From Rosellinia necatrix (lineage: Eukaryota > Ascomycota > Sordariomycetes > Xylariales > Xylariaceae), in assembly GCA_021209875.1 (NCBI GenBank), contig JAGYVD010000003.1, positions 744,001 through 808,000 of the forward strand: DNA of 64,000 nt, given 5' to 3'. The notes beneath the pieces were generated by a model. That model was not told the DNA's origin. It saw nothing but the letters and a program-made list of their open reading frames with translations, and made no database searches. A program made the position numbers and the translations under genes. Positions 24,196 to 36,988 of this stretch are shown in pieces (position 1 is the stretch's first letter; every line of letters starts with the position of its first letter).

Positions 24196-25623
24196 TCATA
24201 GGAAATAGTCAGCGACCGGTTTTTTAGCGGGCATTCCCCTTGAATCCTGTGGTGCGGCTTGGAAGACGCGATATCTGCGCGCGGGCCCCCGCTTGTAACG
24301 CTCGTCGTTATCGAGAAGAACGCTTCTGCCGACTCCTCCATCGCTACGTCCAACATCGCCGTTACTGCGCGCAAAGAAGCCTCGGCCGGTGGGGTCCTCG
24401 GATAACTCGAGCACGGCAGCCACGTTGCCGCAGCGGTAACAGTAGTTGGGTGCCGACCAGACTGTAACAATACTGGCATCGAACATTTCCTTAAAACCTT
24501 CCATGACGAGTTGGTGCGCTCTTGCAATTAACGATAAGTCGTTTCTGTGATTGAAGACTTTGACAATATCAGCTCCAAATAGAAAACCAGCACCGCGTGG
24601 CGATAACCCCCAACCGTCGATCTCGTCCGGGTCCGACCAAAGGAGGTCACACATGGCACCCTCGTGCGGGACCTCTTGCTTTCGATCTATAAGGCGGATC
24701 TTGTCAACCGTATCGATCAGGGGCGAGAGGCCGCCATGAACACAGAGCACGGCGCCTGTTGGGTTGCCGATCGTGCCCCCGCTTGAACCGGAGGCGCCAG
24801 AGCCCGGAGGGCCCGTGCGATCTGTCTTGCCGTTGGGGCTTCCCTGTTCACTGCTGCCATTCCTCCGATCCCGGGAGAACTGGCTTATGATGTCTCCGTC
24901 CGCATTACAGACTTCGATTTCAATCTCTTCACGTGTTGTCGCTTCGTTTGCCGGTTCCAGGGCATTAGACGCACCCAAAACAATAGCACCGAGCGCAAGG
25001 TAGTCGAACACATCACAGCAATATCGCCAGACGTTTGCACTGCCATATTTACGCAGACACTCATCGTAAAAGCCGTAGACGGTAGTGATTTGTCGGGATT
25101 CGTGATTGCCGCGGATTAAGGTCATACGATCGGGGTAGCGGACTTTGAGGCAGAGAAGGAGGAGGAACGACTCGAGGGAATAGAAACCTCGATCAACGAA
25201 ATCGCCTGTATATAGCCGAGGTGTCAGCTGCGCGAAGCGGGTTTTGCATGACTTATGACGTACTTACCCATGAATAAATAGTTGGTGTCGGGCGGATCAC
25301 CTCCTACGCGGAAGAGCTCCATCAAGTCATGGAACTGGCCATGGATGTCGCCACATATCTAAGGGTCCATCAATATTGCGCGCCTTGCCATCATTTTCGG
25401 GTAGTGGTAGATGGTAAATTACCGTTACGGGGGCGGCAACTGTTACCACGTTTGCTTCCTCAATCAGTAACTCGCGGGCTTTGTGGCAGACCTCTCGAAC
25501 CTGGGCTTCAGGGATGGGTCGGCAAGCCCTCAGCTGAGCAATGGCTCTGGTGCAAAGAAGCGGCGTGAGAATTTCTCCCGGGTCAACAAGAGGATGGGAG
25601 GCATACTTATCGAGATCACTCAT
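24196..25623 (-). CDS. ppg1: Ser/Thr protein phosphatase Ppg1 (PP2A-like catalytic subunit)
   Basis: PP2A/PP4/PP6-clade phosphatase of the Ppg1 type, 413 residues in 4 exons: 25623-25607, 25546-25423, 25358-25268 and 25205-24196 (1,242 nt). It dephosphorylates Ser/Thr with two active-site metals. Signature motifs are intact: GDIHG (50-54), GDFVDRG (78-84), RGNHE (109-113), then HGG, WSDP, and [11 protein letters not shown] in the metal-ligand and substrate loop. It ends in DYFL, the methylatable PP2A-family tail. A ~70-residue Gly/Ser-rich insert splits the core before AVLCVHGG, and a basic insert precedes the tail; I recall such inserts in Ppg1 of filamentous fungi but not in PP2A or PP4. 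Ppg1 acts in STRIPAK-like or Far complexes in yeasts; that role here is by homology. Intron 1 (60 nt) is in frame and would be read through if retained. Confidence 0.93.
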
Positions 25624-26973
25624 GTTTTCGGTTTCGGCGATGGCTGCGTCCAGCGCTCAGAAGCAATGCCGGCGCACAACGGAATGGATAGGCTCAAAGC
25701 CCTCGAACCTATGACGCGAGGATTCGGCTTATACCATACTTCAAAAAGCCGACAAAGCCAACAGCTACGATCAAGTATATACAGAACAGAAACGATTAAG
25801 GCGCTGATATGCTGTGCGTGTGCGCCGTGCGTTGGGAGGGATGTGCGTAGTTAGTCGCGTGTCGTCTTCGCGTAGTGGTTGGCTATTGGGAGTTGTAGAT
25901 AGCACATTTAGTATGCCGGGCGACATGTGGGGGACATTATATGAAGGTACCAACGTAGGTACCAGGTACACTAGATGGGGCCTTTTAAGAAGCCCACTTA
26001 GTCTCAGTTTTAGCGCATGCGGCTAGATGGTAATGTGACTTGGCTAAAACGACTCTATGTTTGGCCTCGTAGTTTTGCGCACGGCATGTCCCTGTGCCCT
26101 CAGAGAGCCGCAATACTGGTGTAAGAACGCCGAGATGAACTATTGTGTTATTTGAGATGGGCAGCGGCCCTAGTTAATCCGCGGAGAGTATTGGAGTAGC
26201 CCAAAGAGGACGCCGTAGTAGCAGAGCCGAGACGGGATTATGTTAGCGCCTCTTTACTAGAGATAAAGCTTAAGGCTGGGCTGTTTAGAGGTGCGGATAG
26301 GCTAGGTTCATCTCGCGCTGTCTTTTTGTTCACCTTCTTAATTGTCTCATTTTTCATTTATTTGCCCAATCCCTTATACTTCAATAAACACTTGCAGCTA
26401 GAATTTAATAGTAGTAGTAACAGAGCTAGGGAACCAAAGGGCCTAAGTAATAATTGGGCAGAGAAGAATGATCGAAAGGTAACTAGCAAATCCAAAGAAC
26501 AGAGAGTAGCAATAAAGAGGCAATGGAGGGACCAGAACATTTTATCAAGTAGAAGCCTAAGACTGAGGAAGCCTATCTTGTTACACATGTTAGTAGACCT
26601 CACCGCAAATGGCGCTGCAAGACAACAGCCTTAAGAACGTCGCTCCCCATGCGCCTAGTAAAGTAGCTGCGGGACGGGGCTAGCGATCAGTTACCTGTCG
26701 GCTCTGGCTCTAGCCCCACTAAAATCAGAGCAAACAAGTAGCCTACCTAGGTACCTAACCTAATAATTCAAACACTACCTAGGTAGGTATAGATTAGGTA
26801 GCCTGGTCCTATTTGGCCGTATCGCTGAACCACGTAGGACGCTATGTCCCAAACACCGTTCTGGGGGTATTTACCTAGTGGTGTCCGTGTACGCCGTGTA
26901 GTAAGCCAGTGGCTTTTCGGGTTTCCTTTTTGTGCGACTGCAATCGTAAGGGCATATGGCCAAGTGTGGTCGT
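25624..26973. other. spacer between two minus-strand genes
   Basis: Upstream of ppg1 and downstream of the kinase-like gene. It contains TAGGTA/ACCTA word clusters (about 25945-25975 and 26740-26800) and a mildly AT-rich section at 26320-26630. No gene or RNA is supported; the ORFs of up to ~120 codons lack motifs. Confidence 0.5.
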
Positions 26974-29397
26974 TCACTCGCGGAAAGCCATCCTTGCCAT
27001 CGCCCTATCGTCAGCAACGCGCTGGTCTAGCTTAGTTCTGTTGACACCACCCGTCCCGCTCTTTCTATTTACCATCTCTTGGCTCCACGCCCTCTTATTA
27101 GGAACCAGCTGGCCTAGTGGGCGCCGAGGATGATCCAGCAGTGAGGCCCGTTCGAAATCGATAAGCATAACGTCCCCAGTCTCGGGGTTCCGCAGTATAT
27201 TCGGCCTACGGACGTCTTCGTGCACCACGCCTTCTCGATGAACCCCGCGTAGGACCCGAGACAAGTTAACCTCTAGCCGCCGCTGTTCTCCTTCCCCTAT
27301 CTGCACTTCGTGCAGGCTGTATCCTCCCCACGATAGGAACATCATGTATATAATGTCAACGCGGTGATCGTAATGGTATGTCCTATTGATGGATCGAAGG
27401 TCGACAGCTCCGAGGAAAACAGGCACGCTGGTTCCCTGGACGGGCCTGAGGCGCTCGTACACGGCGGCCTCGTGCTCGAGATCTTTAACAAACGCTCGTA
27501 CCGTACCCTTACACGCGAACGTGTACCCATAGGCTAGCATCGTCACCTGGAACAGTGCTCCACGGGCGCCTTGTATTCCCAGCTTGACGACCCCGTCATC
27601 TAGCGAACCTTTCAGCTGCTGCGAAAGTAGCCGGAGCCACTTAGCATGGGGTACGGGATGGGCAAGACGGGCGTAATCAGCTACTCTGCCACTTCCCTCA
27701 CGGTGAGATGCGACGTTGGGACACGCTGGATCGAGGGGGCCCCCATTTACTAGCCCCAGGAGGCACTTGTGCGTACAATGTTGCCGACCTTGTCCATGAC
27801 CTGCTCCACGCGGCCGCTGCGCCAGAATGCGCTGGCTGCGTCGCACTGTCTGGTTCGGGTGATCACATCGTCGGCGCTCGGCCGGGCTGGGCGTATCGGG
27901 TGGGTCGTGTGGGGACTCGTCATCGGACGACTGCGACGGGTCTCGTCTCGGCACATTCTTTATGCACTCCTCCATTATTCGCCGACGCGGTTTTTTACGC
28001 GTCACAATCGGCGACCGATCAAAGGTTGAGTAAGTTGTAGGGGCGTAGGTCGAAGAGGTATCCGGTGCTTGTCTCTCGTCCGCTGGGATGGAGCGCAGTG
28101 TACTCTCAAAATCTTCAGTCCATGTTTTGAGGGTCCTTTTGACCCGCTCACGCTCATCCTGGCCGTGCCCCCGTCGTTGGCCCGGGGCCCCAAGCGCCAC
28201 TAGACCAAACGCGAGGTACTGGCCTACGGCCGCGCAGGACTGGAGGTTTTGTGGGTGGGCGGCCGCCTCAGATTTAGGTTCAGCTAGGTGGTAGTATAGT
28301 GTATCTGGTTCCCCCCAGTCGATTTTGAGGAACACGATGGCCTCGCCGGTAGTTAACAGGCCAAACTCGAGCCCACCCAGGATCATATAGTGGTACGTCT
28401 GTGTGATGGCAGCCGCTGTCAGTCTTTCGGCTTGGTACCGGAATCGCCCCTCGGGATCGGCCGAGGTGGGGATGGTCTTCCGATTGACCACTTCGTTATA
28501 GATATTCATTGATCGCAGGCCCAGGCGAAGATGAGGTGCAGTAAGCTTATGAGGTGCTTTATATTCCGAGATGTAGATCATGGTTCGTTTCGAGGGCCCG
28601 TCGTCGGAACGGTAAACACATATCTGATCTGGCCGCAGCTGATTGAGATCCAGCCCGCGGCCCGGCGTTTGAGGCGGCAATGCAGCCTCACGGGCGACAA
28701 CCTCTTCGGCATCATCACTGATGGCATTGGGGTGGTTTTCGAAAATGATGCCGTCGCCGATATCGAAGGCGCTCCTGAACTCAGCCACCTTCTTCAGCTC
28801 CTCCATGATGGCCGTGACCGGGTCTTCCACGCCAACATGCATAAAGTACTCCAGCGTCTTCTCGTCCCTGATTGGACGTAGCAATAGCCTTCTTCCTAGG
28901 CCAGCTAAGAAACTTCGATTCTCGAATGCGCGGCGTTCGGGAGAGTAGGTCGCGTAGAGCTCCCCAAAAGTCGCGCTTTGTTGATGCAGAAAGTCGGACC
29001 ATGGCTTGAGGCTCGTGGGGCAATACTTGTGCCGGGGGTTGGTGATCGGACCTCGCGAGGTAAGCGCTTTGTTCGTCTCTACCTTGAGCTTGGAGAAGAC
29101 AAGTTCATGGCAGGCCTCAATGTATTCGTCTAATGACGTTGGCCGCCTATACTCTTCTGACTCGTCGGCGCGTTGCCTCTCTTCTCGTCGGCCTCTCTCT
29201 GCTTCCTCGGCGCGTTGCTGTTCTCTCTCGGCGCGTTGCTGTTCTCTCTCGGCGCGTTGCTGTTCTCTCTCGGCGCGTTGCTGTTCTCTCTCGGCGCGTT
29301 GCCTCTCTTCTTGTCGGCCTCTCTCTGCTTGCCTAGCACGGTTCTCCGCATCTCGCAGCTGCGCCTCCAATTCTGCTAGTCTATTTAATTCCTCCAT
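26974..29397 (-). CDS. coiled-coil / PD-(D/E)XK-like / kinase-like fusion protein
   Basis: Intronless 807-residue protein; function not established. In order: a charged coiled coil (1-80) with four to five AEREQQR heptads; an alpha/beta region (90-400) where D257 followed by E278-Y-K280 matches the D...ExK spacing of PD-(D/E)XK nucleases; a Ser/Pro/Arg-rich linker (440-535) with a basic patch; a Cys/His cluster (C541, C545, C559); and a C-terminal kinase-like domain (about 600-760). The kinase-like part has GxxGxRGxLFxV as a nucleotide-loop remnant, HExxVYERL as helix C, HEDVRRPN (726-733) as catalytic loop and DFE (747-749) replacing DFG. I recall this architecture as a multicopy family in plant- and insect-associated ascomycetes. 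Restriction-nuclease-fold plus kinase fusions are known among Crinkler-type effectors; equating it with those is inference. It sits next to the RIP block, a typical place for fast-evolving genes. Confidence 0.75.
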   Translation of the reverse strand: MEELNRLAELEAQLRDAENRARQAERGRQEERQRAEREQQRAEREQQRAEREQQRAEREQQRAEEAERGRREERQRADESEEYRRPTSLDEYIEACHELVFSKLKVETNKALTSRGPITNPRHKYCPTSLKPWSDFLHQQSATFGELYATYSPERRAFENRSFLAGLGRRLLLRPIRDEKTLEYFMHVGVEDPVTAIMEELKKVAEFRSAFDIGDGIIFENHPNAISDDAEEVVAREAALPPQTPGRGLDLNQLRPDQICVYRSDDGPSKRTMIYISEYKAPHKLTAPHLRLGLRSMNIYNEVVNRKTIPTSADPEGRFRYQAERLTAAAITQTYHYMILGGLEFGLLTTGEAIVFLKIDWGEPDTLYYHLAEPKSEAAAHPQNLQSCAAVGQYLAFGLVALGAPGQRRGHGQDERERVKRTLKTWTEDFESTLRSIPADERQAPDTSSTYAPTTYSTFDRSPIVTRKKPRRRIMEECIKNVPRRDPSQSSDDESPHDPPDTPSPAERRRCDHPNQTVRRSQRILAQRPRGAGHGQGRQHCTHKCLLGLVNGGPLDPACPNVASHREGSGRVADYARLAHPVPHAKWLRLLSQQLKGSLDDGVVKLGIQGARGALFQVTMLAYGYTFACKGTVRAFVKDLEHEAAVYERLRPVQGTSVPVFLGAVDLRSINRTYHYDHRVDIIYMMFLSWGGYSLHEVQIGEGEQRRLEVNLSRVLRGVHREGVVHEDVRRPNILRNPETGDVMLIDFERASLLDHPRRPLGQLVPNKRAWSQEMVNRKSGTGGVNRTKLDQRVADDRAMARMAFRE
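29209..29295 (-). repeat. 21-bp in-frame tandem repeat (AEREQQR heptads)
   Basis: Four nearly identical 21-bp units inside the coiled-coil part of the 807-residue gene, each coding one AEREQQR heptad, with degenerate copies at both ends. The unit equals one coiled-coil heptad, so copy-number change would lengthen the coil without breaking frame or register. Confidence 0.9.
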
Positions 29398-29860
29398 GTA
29401 TCCTGTACAGCGATAAGTATTGCAGATAGCAAAAAGTATGAACAGAAGGATCAGAGATGAATAGTACCATAGCCAAAGTAAAGGGTCCCGGGAAGACGCA
29501 GGGTTGTGGTTACCATGGGTAACTGCGCTAAACTACCTAAGGCTAAGTAAGGTAGGTGCAAATATATATGGTTAGTGAGTACTTACAGTGAGCATAAGCC
29601 TCTAGACTTGGCATGGGCTTGGTGTTGCCCCCACTAACTTAGTGCACGGCTATCACTCACAGGCCAGAATGTGTCCGTGAATGATCGTACCACAAGGGCG
29701 CGCGACAACGATGAACTACCTTCCCGGGATTCCAACGAAACTCCAGCCTCTGACACGACCTCCGATGATAGCTCCTGTGGTATCTTGATAGATGCGAAAG
29801 ATGACCCTCTCATTCCAAGCTTGGCACAGATAAAACGAGTCTACTGTGATAGATAAAAGA
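29398..29860. other. flank between kinase-like gene and transposon end
   Basis: Promoter side of the kinase-like gene. A 61-codon plus-strand ORF (29671-29856) with an acidic, Ser/Thr-rich composition stops a few bases before the inverted repeat. It could be the broken end of a gene disrupted by the insertion, but nothing matching is recognised on the far side. Confidence 0.4.
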
Positions 29861-29889
29861 CCTACTGTAGCGGGCCGGGGGGGGTATAT
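29861..29889 (+). repeat. left terminal inverted repeat
   Basis: 29 bp beginning CCTACTGTAGCGGGCC, then G8 and TATAT. It matches the reverse complement of 44333-44361 with a single T/C difference. It marks the sharp switch from normal to AT-rich sequence. Confidence 0.88.
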
Positions 29890-32800
29890 TAAACAATAGC
29901 TAACATAGTTTTAATAGTTAAACATTATAATATAGATTTAAAAGACTTTTATTTTAAGGCAGAAATATTAGTAAAACTTAACTAAAAATCAGCCTGTCGT
30001 ATTTAATTAAATAATTAAATATATAATATTAACGGGACAAAAATTAATATAAAAATAATGCGCGACAACAAAATATATTATATATTAAATTTATGTTTTT
30101 ATATTACAGCAGTATAATAAATTATATAAAAATAAATTATAAATAAAGCTTTTTTGCATAATAAAAATTATATAATCTATGTTTATTTAGTTTTTAATAA
30201 CTAAAATCTTATGTTTTAATTATATATATACTATTTTATTTATAACTATAACTAAAAGTAAAATTTTATAATATATATTTTTATTTTTAGCTTTTTAATT
30301 TTTTAATATAAATTTTATAATAAATAATTATATATTTTTGCTTATGTTTATTAACTAAATTCTTTTTAATTTTTTTTTTATATTTTTGTTTGCTTATAGT
30401 TAACTTTTAACTAGCTTATTATTAGCTTTTTATTATATTTGTTTATATATTATAACTATTTTTGTTAATAAAGCTTTTAAAATATTTTTGTTTAATTATA
30501 TTATATAAGCTGTAATAAATAGCTTTTTATTAATTTAATATATTATTTTTATAAAAATATAAATATTTTATATTAACTATAGTTATTATATTATAAAAAC
30601 TATTAAATTATAATTTTTAACGCGTTAAAACTTATAAAATATAAATTTTTAAAATATAAAATCTTTTAAAAAATAATATATTAGTATTTTTATAAACTAA
30701 AAATTAAGCTTATAATAAAATATAAAACGCTTTATTTAAAAAGCTTATAATAAAATTTTTTTTTTTAATACGCTAATTATTTAGCTAATATAAAACTTAG
30801 CTTACGTAAAGCTTAAAATAAAATCGTTTTTATTACTTATTCAACTAGATTTTTAAATAAATCGTTATTTTTTTAAAAATTTTAACTAGTTTATAATAAA
30901 CTAAAAATAATTATATTTAATATATCAGCTTAATAATAACAGTTTTATTATATAATTGCTTAAATTTTTTAATTTATTGTATAAATAAATATTTTAAATT
31001 TTATAATTTTTAATAATATATATATTTTATTAAAATATTTTTAAGCAATAAACTATTTATTAAAACTAAAAATTTTTATTAGTAATAGCTATTAAAAATT
31101 TTTGCAAGCAGCAGCCGTTAAAAAATCTTTACAAGCATTAACTATTAAAAATTTTTATATATAATAATTAAAAATTATTGCTATAAACTTTAAACTATAA
31201 TTTTAAAAAATATATTGCTATATTAATTAAAAAATAATTTTATATAGCATATAATATATAAACTTATTTTATTATATTAAATAATTATGCTAATAAATCT
31301 AAATATATTATATATTATATATAAAATATAAAATTATATAAGCTTAACTTAATATTATAAATAACTATTAATAAATATAAACGTTTAAATTAATAAATAA
31401 ACATATTTATAAATTATTACAACAAAATAAAAATTTATAATATAATGCTTATATATAAAAAGCAGCTATTAATTTATTAAACATATTTATTTAGCGCTAT
31501 TTAAATTAATATATATACTGCAATATAAACTAAAAATAATAAAAAAAACAGCAACAAGTTTTATAAGCATAAATATTATTTAGCTATATTTTTTTGCTAT
31601 AGTTTTTTTTAATATAACTTAAATCGCAGAACTAGCATTTTTATTATTTATAATTACTGGTTAAACGTTTTTAATATTTTTAAAAAGCTTATTAAAAATA
31701 TTAAAAGCTTTAATATTATTAATAGTAGTATTAATATTTTTAATTATTTTAATATTTTTAGTTTTAGCTACTGCTGCGTTTTTAAGCTTAATTAAAATTA
31801 TAGTTTTTTCTGTTATAGTATTTTCTGTGTTTAAACTTTAATTAGCGTTTTAAAAAGCATTTGCTTTTAAAAAATATTAGTTTATATTAAAAAAAAACAT
31901 TATTTAAAGTTTTACTTTAGTTTAACGTTTTTTTACTATTGTTTTTATAGTTTTAATATATTTAATATTATTAAGCTTTTTAGCAGTAGTTTTATTATAT
32001 TAGTTTTATATTATAAAATATATATTAATATTAAAATTAATATTAATATATTTTATTTTAAACATATAAAAATAGCGCTTCTGATTATTTTTAAATTATC
32101 GGCTATTTTTATATATAATATTTATATTATAATTTAAAACTTTTAAGCTATTAATTTATTAAATAAATATAATCTGTTTTTAACTGCTTAAAACTTTTAA
32201 TAAAAACTTTAAACAGAATATTATTTATAAAATTAAAACTATATGTAAACTAATAATATATTTTAATAATAATTATATAAATCGGGTTTTTATTAAAAAA
32301 GTCTAAAAATCTGTTATTTTTTTTATTTATTAAAACTTAAACTAATAAATAAAACTTATCGCTTTTAAATATAATTATTAAAAAACTAATATAAAAAACT
32401 AAAATAAGCAGCTTATTAGCTAATTTTTTTTAAGCTTTAATGTTTTTTTAAAAGCTATAATAAAAACTGTTAGTTTAATAATATATTTTTTAATGCTACT
32501 AAAATTATTGTTTAGCTGCAATTTTAAAATGTTTTATTAAGCTATTTTATAAAATAAGCTTGTAGTTATTATAACAAAATATTATAACTTTATAAAATAA
32601 ACTTAATAGTTTTTATATTAAAATAAATTAATAAACAACTAAAAAAAGCTAGCAGTACAAAAAAACTTATTTGTATAAAATATTTAAAAAATGCTTTTAT
32701 ATATAAACGCTAAAGTATACAGCTAGATTTTAAGCTTTTAAAATAAAAAGTCTAAAGCGGCAAAAAAATTTAAGCAGAAAATGCTAATAATATTATAAAG

Positions 32801-35800
32801 CAGAAATTAGTAATAATATAGCGTTAACTTAATAAAAAATAAAAAACCTTAAAAATTAATAAGTTTTAATTTTTTAGTTTATAGTAATAAAAGCTTAATA
32901 AAGTTACGTAAGCAATAATAAAATGCTTATAATAAACTAGCGGGCTATTATTATAAAATTAATAAAAAAAAAAATTAAAAAAAAGTATAAAGCAACAAAT
33001 GTTTATTAAAGTATTAAGCAGTATTTGCTGCTGTTATAACTATTTAAATGTTTTATAAAAAAAAAAGCTTGCTTAAGTTAAAATATTAATAAAATTAGTT
33101 TTAATAATTAATTTAATTTAATATTTTATATAAGTTTTTATTAGCTATGTTTATAACTGTTTATTTAATATATATTAATAAAAAAATAAAACGATAAAAC
33201 TGCTAATAAAATATAAAAACGTAAAGTAATAAAAATTTGCTTATACAAAATATAAACGCGTAAATATATAACAGGCGCGGTGTTAATTAAAATTAAATAA
33301 GTAAAAAAAACAATAAAAATGCTATAAAAAAATAATAATATTATTATAATAAAATATTTTTAAGCAGCAGAAAATTTTAATAAAAAGTTAGAAATTATAT
33401 AAGCATTTAATAAATATTTATTTTAGCTAGGTTTAAATAATTTAAATAATTTATTAGCTAAATAAAAAAAATAAAGCTACAAGCAAAAAAAGCTTTATAT
33501 AAAAATAAATAACTTAAGTTTTTTAACTTGGATATTATAAATAAATATAATTATATTATAAACAAATATTTAAAAATTAAAAAATAATATAAATTAATAA
33601 GCTAATATTTATTAAGCTTAGCTTATTATATTAAATAATTTTTATTATTAAAAAAGCTATTATATTTAGCTTTAATTAATTATTGTATATATAAAGTAGC
33701 AGTAAATAGTTTTAGCTACTGAAAATATAACCTGTTATATATATTTAAATAGCTTTAAATAATTATTAAATATATAAAGTAGCAGCAGATAGTTTTAATT
33801 ATTAAAAAAACAAATATATATAAATAGTTAAAAGCTTTTAAAATTATAAAAAACGGCGATACAGCCGCTAGTTATTTTTATTGTTAAAAAAGCTATTATA
33901 TATAGTGTTAAAAACTTGTTAAAAAATACTAAGTATTAATTAATTGTTATAAATATTAAAAAAACTGCTATATATAGTATTAAAAACTTATTAAAAACAT
34001 AAAACGCCGATCGATTATTTTATATATTAAAAAAGTTATTATATATAGTATTAATAATTTATTAAAATTTTAAAAAAAAACCTTATATCAAAAAATAGCG
34101 TTTTAATTATTAAAAAAGCAGACGTTAGCAGCGTTAAATTATTAATAAAACTCCGGGCAGCAGTAAAAATGTTTTATTTGTTAAAAAAGCTGCTATATAT
34201 ATTATTAAATATTTATTAAAATCTAGCATAAAAAATTAAACGTTTTTAAGTTTAAAAACGTATTATTTAACCGCTATTATTACTATTATTATTATTATTT
34301 AAGTTTTTAAAAAAAATATATAGCTTTTTGTTTTTGTTAAAAGATATAAATTTAGACTTTTTTTTATAAAATTATTTATAGACCTCTGTTTATAAAACAA
34401 GCTTAATATTATTTTTAGTTAATATAAACTTTATTTATTTTTAAGCAGTAATATAAATAATAATTTAATAATATAATCTTTTTGTAAATATAAACTTATT
34501 TTTTGCTGTTTTAGATCGTTTAGCTAAAACATATATATTTTAGCAAAAAATATAAATTTAATATATAGCATTATTATAATTAGTAACTAATTAAAGCTTT
34601 TTTATAATAAGCGCTAATATATATACGTTTATAGTATTTTTTTTCTATTAGTTTAAAAGTTTTAAAGTCGATTTATTTTTTTAAAAAATTAAATATAAAT
34701 ATATATGTTTTTAAATTAAACTTTTTTTTAAGTATTATAGCAGCTATTAGCTTAGTTTTATTTTTTTAAAGTTAAAGTCGGTATTATTAAAAAATCTAAC
34801 ATCTGTTTTTTATTAATAAATATTAAAATTACTGTTTTAGTTTTAGTTAAGTAAAAAACTTATAATTAGATTATTAACAATTTAAAATTTTTAGCTGTTA
34901 AAATTAAAAACAATTTATGTTTTTGTTATATTAGCTATTTAGTTTGTTAAATTTATAAAGCTTTAAAAGTTATTTATAAAATAGTTGAACAAAAATTAAA
35001 ACTAAAAGTTATTTATATTTAAAAAAAAAAATCTTAATATTAAATTTAAAGTTTTTAAACAGCGCTTAATTATATTTATATAATTTTTAATTAAAAACAT
35101 AGTATTATTTTTATTTACTGCTTATAATAATTTTTTTATTTTGCTTAAAAACAGCTTTTATTTTATATTTTTTTATTAATTTAAACTATAAAAACGTTAG
35201 TTATAAAAGCATTATAACTAAAAAAAGCTGCATATAAAAATATTTTTAATAAAAGTTAAAAAGTTATTCTGCTTGTTAATAAAGTTGTTATTATTAAAAC
35301 CGTTTAAAGCTTTTAAAAAACAAATATAAATTAACGTGTAAAAAAATAGCTTTAAAATATATTAATATATTTATTAATTTTTTAGTTTTTTTAAAAAACT
35401 TATTTAATTAGCTTTTATATATATCGGTTGTTTTTAATTAAAACCTGTTTATAATAGCGTTAGTTATTATAATACTGCGGCGCAACAGCTTAATAAACTA
35501 AGATTTAAGTTTTAATAAAATTAAAGTACTAGCTTAAAGCTAGAACGTTTAAAAATAAAAAATAAAATTATAATTATAATTAAAATTTAGGCGCTAAAAT
35601 AAAAAAAATAATAAATATATAATTAAAAGCTGCAGCGCCGGCGCTTAAAACAAAAAAAAAATATTAAAAAACGTATTAAGTAATAATAAACAAAATAGAA
35701 ATTAGAGATTTTAAAAAACAAATAAATAAAAATATAAAAAAATTAAATATAACAGGATAATATTTGCACGTATATAAAAAAAAAGCTAATATTGCGTTAA

Positions 35801-36988
35801 AAAATCTTATTAATTATAACGTGCTATATTAAAAAATCTTTATTATTTTTAGCAATTAAAAATTTTATATATAAATAACAGCAGGTATTTTAACGCTTTA
35901 TTGTTTTTTTTACTTTTTTAATACTTTATATTTTTATTTTATTTTTAATTTGTTCTGCCGATTATATAAAACTAATATTTTTTTACAGCGCTTTTTAATA
36001 TACTTTAAAATATAATTGGTTTTAATTTTATTATTAAATATAACAACTATAATATATTTTTAAACTTGCTGTTATTTAATTTTCTTAGGTTTTTTAATTT
36101 AGTTTTTCGCTGAAAGCAAACGTAAAACTTATAACTAAAAAATCTATAATAATTATTTTTTGCCTGCTTTTTATTTAAAATTAACCGAATTAAAAATAAC
36201 GTTAATTAATAAATAACAAATAATAAGTTTAATACCGCTAAAATACTAAATATTAACGTTAAGCCAGCTAATATAATAAAAAACCTAGCTAATATAATTA
36301 AAAACTTTATTAATGTTAAAATCCTGTTGCCTATATATAAAAATATTTACAACGTAGTTAAAAACTTTATCGTATTAAATATAAAAAAGCTAGAAAAAAT
36401 AAAGCCGACTTTAAAACCTGTAATTTTTAATCTTATTAATAATTTAATATTTTATATTACTGCTATTTATAATAATAAAAACGTAATAAAACTTAATAAT
36501 TTTAACAAAATTTTTATAGTTAAAACTTTTAAAACTATAAAAATTTTTATTTTAATAAATAATATAAAAAAATAGTTTATATTTTTAAAATTTAAAACTA
36601 TTTAATTTTTAAAACGCGTTAAATCTTTAGGTTATTTTATATAATATTTCCTAGTCTATATATTTTTATTTAGTTAAAGTTTTCTAGCTAACAAAAAATA
36701 TTAAAAACATTTAAACAGTACTAAAGCAAAAAAAAACTATAAAAATTTAAATATTTTAGTTGTTGCTGCTAAAAAAGCTTAAACAGTCTATTGTAAACTT
36801 TAATATGTTTTGTTTATTTATTTGTTTTAAACTAACCGAAAAAATTTTAAACATTAACTTAAAAAATATTTTAAATACGTTTTTTTTTTTATATTAAATA
36901 TTTAACTAAATATATAAAAGCATAGCTTTATATACTAGTTTTTAAGTAAAAAATCCGTAAAAAGCTCCTTAGTAAAAAAAATCTGTTT

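Noticed and set aside
36327..36575. 82-codon ORF in the AT-rich block
   Set aside because: Lys/Asn/Ile composition is what random A/T sequence encodes; no homologous motif.
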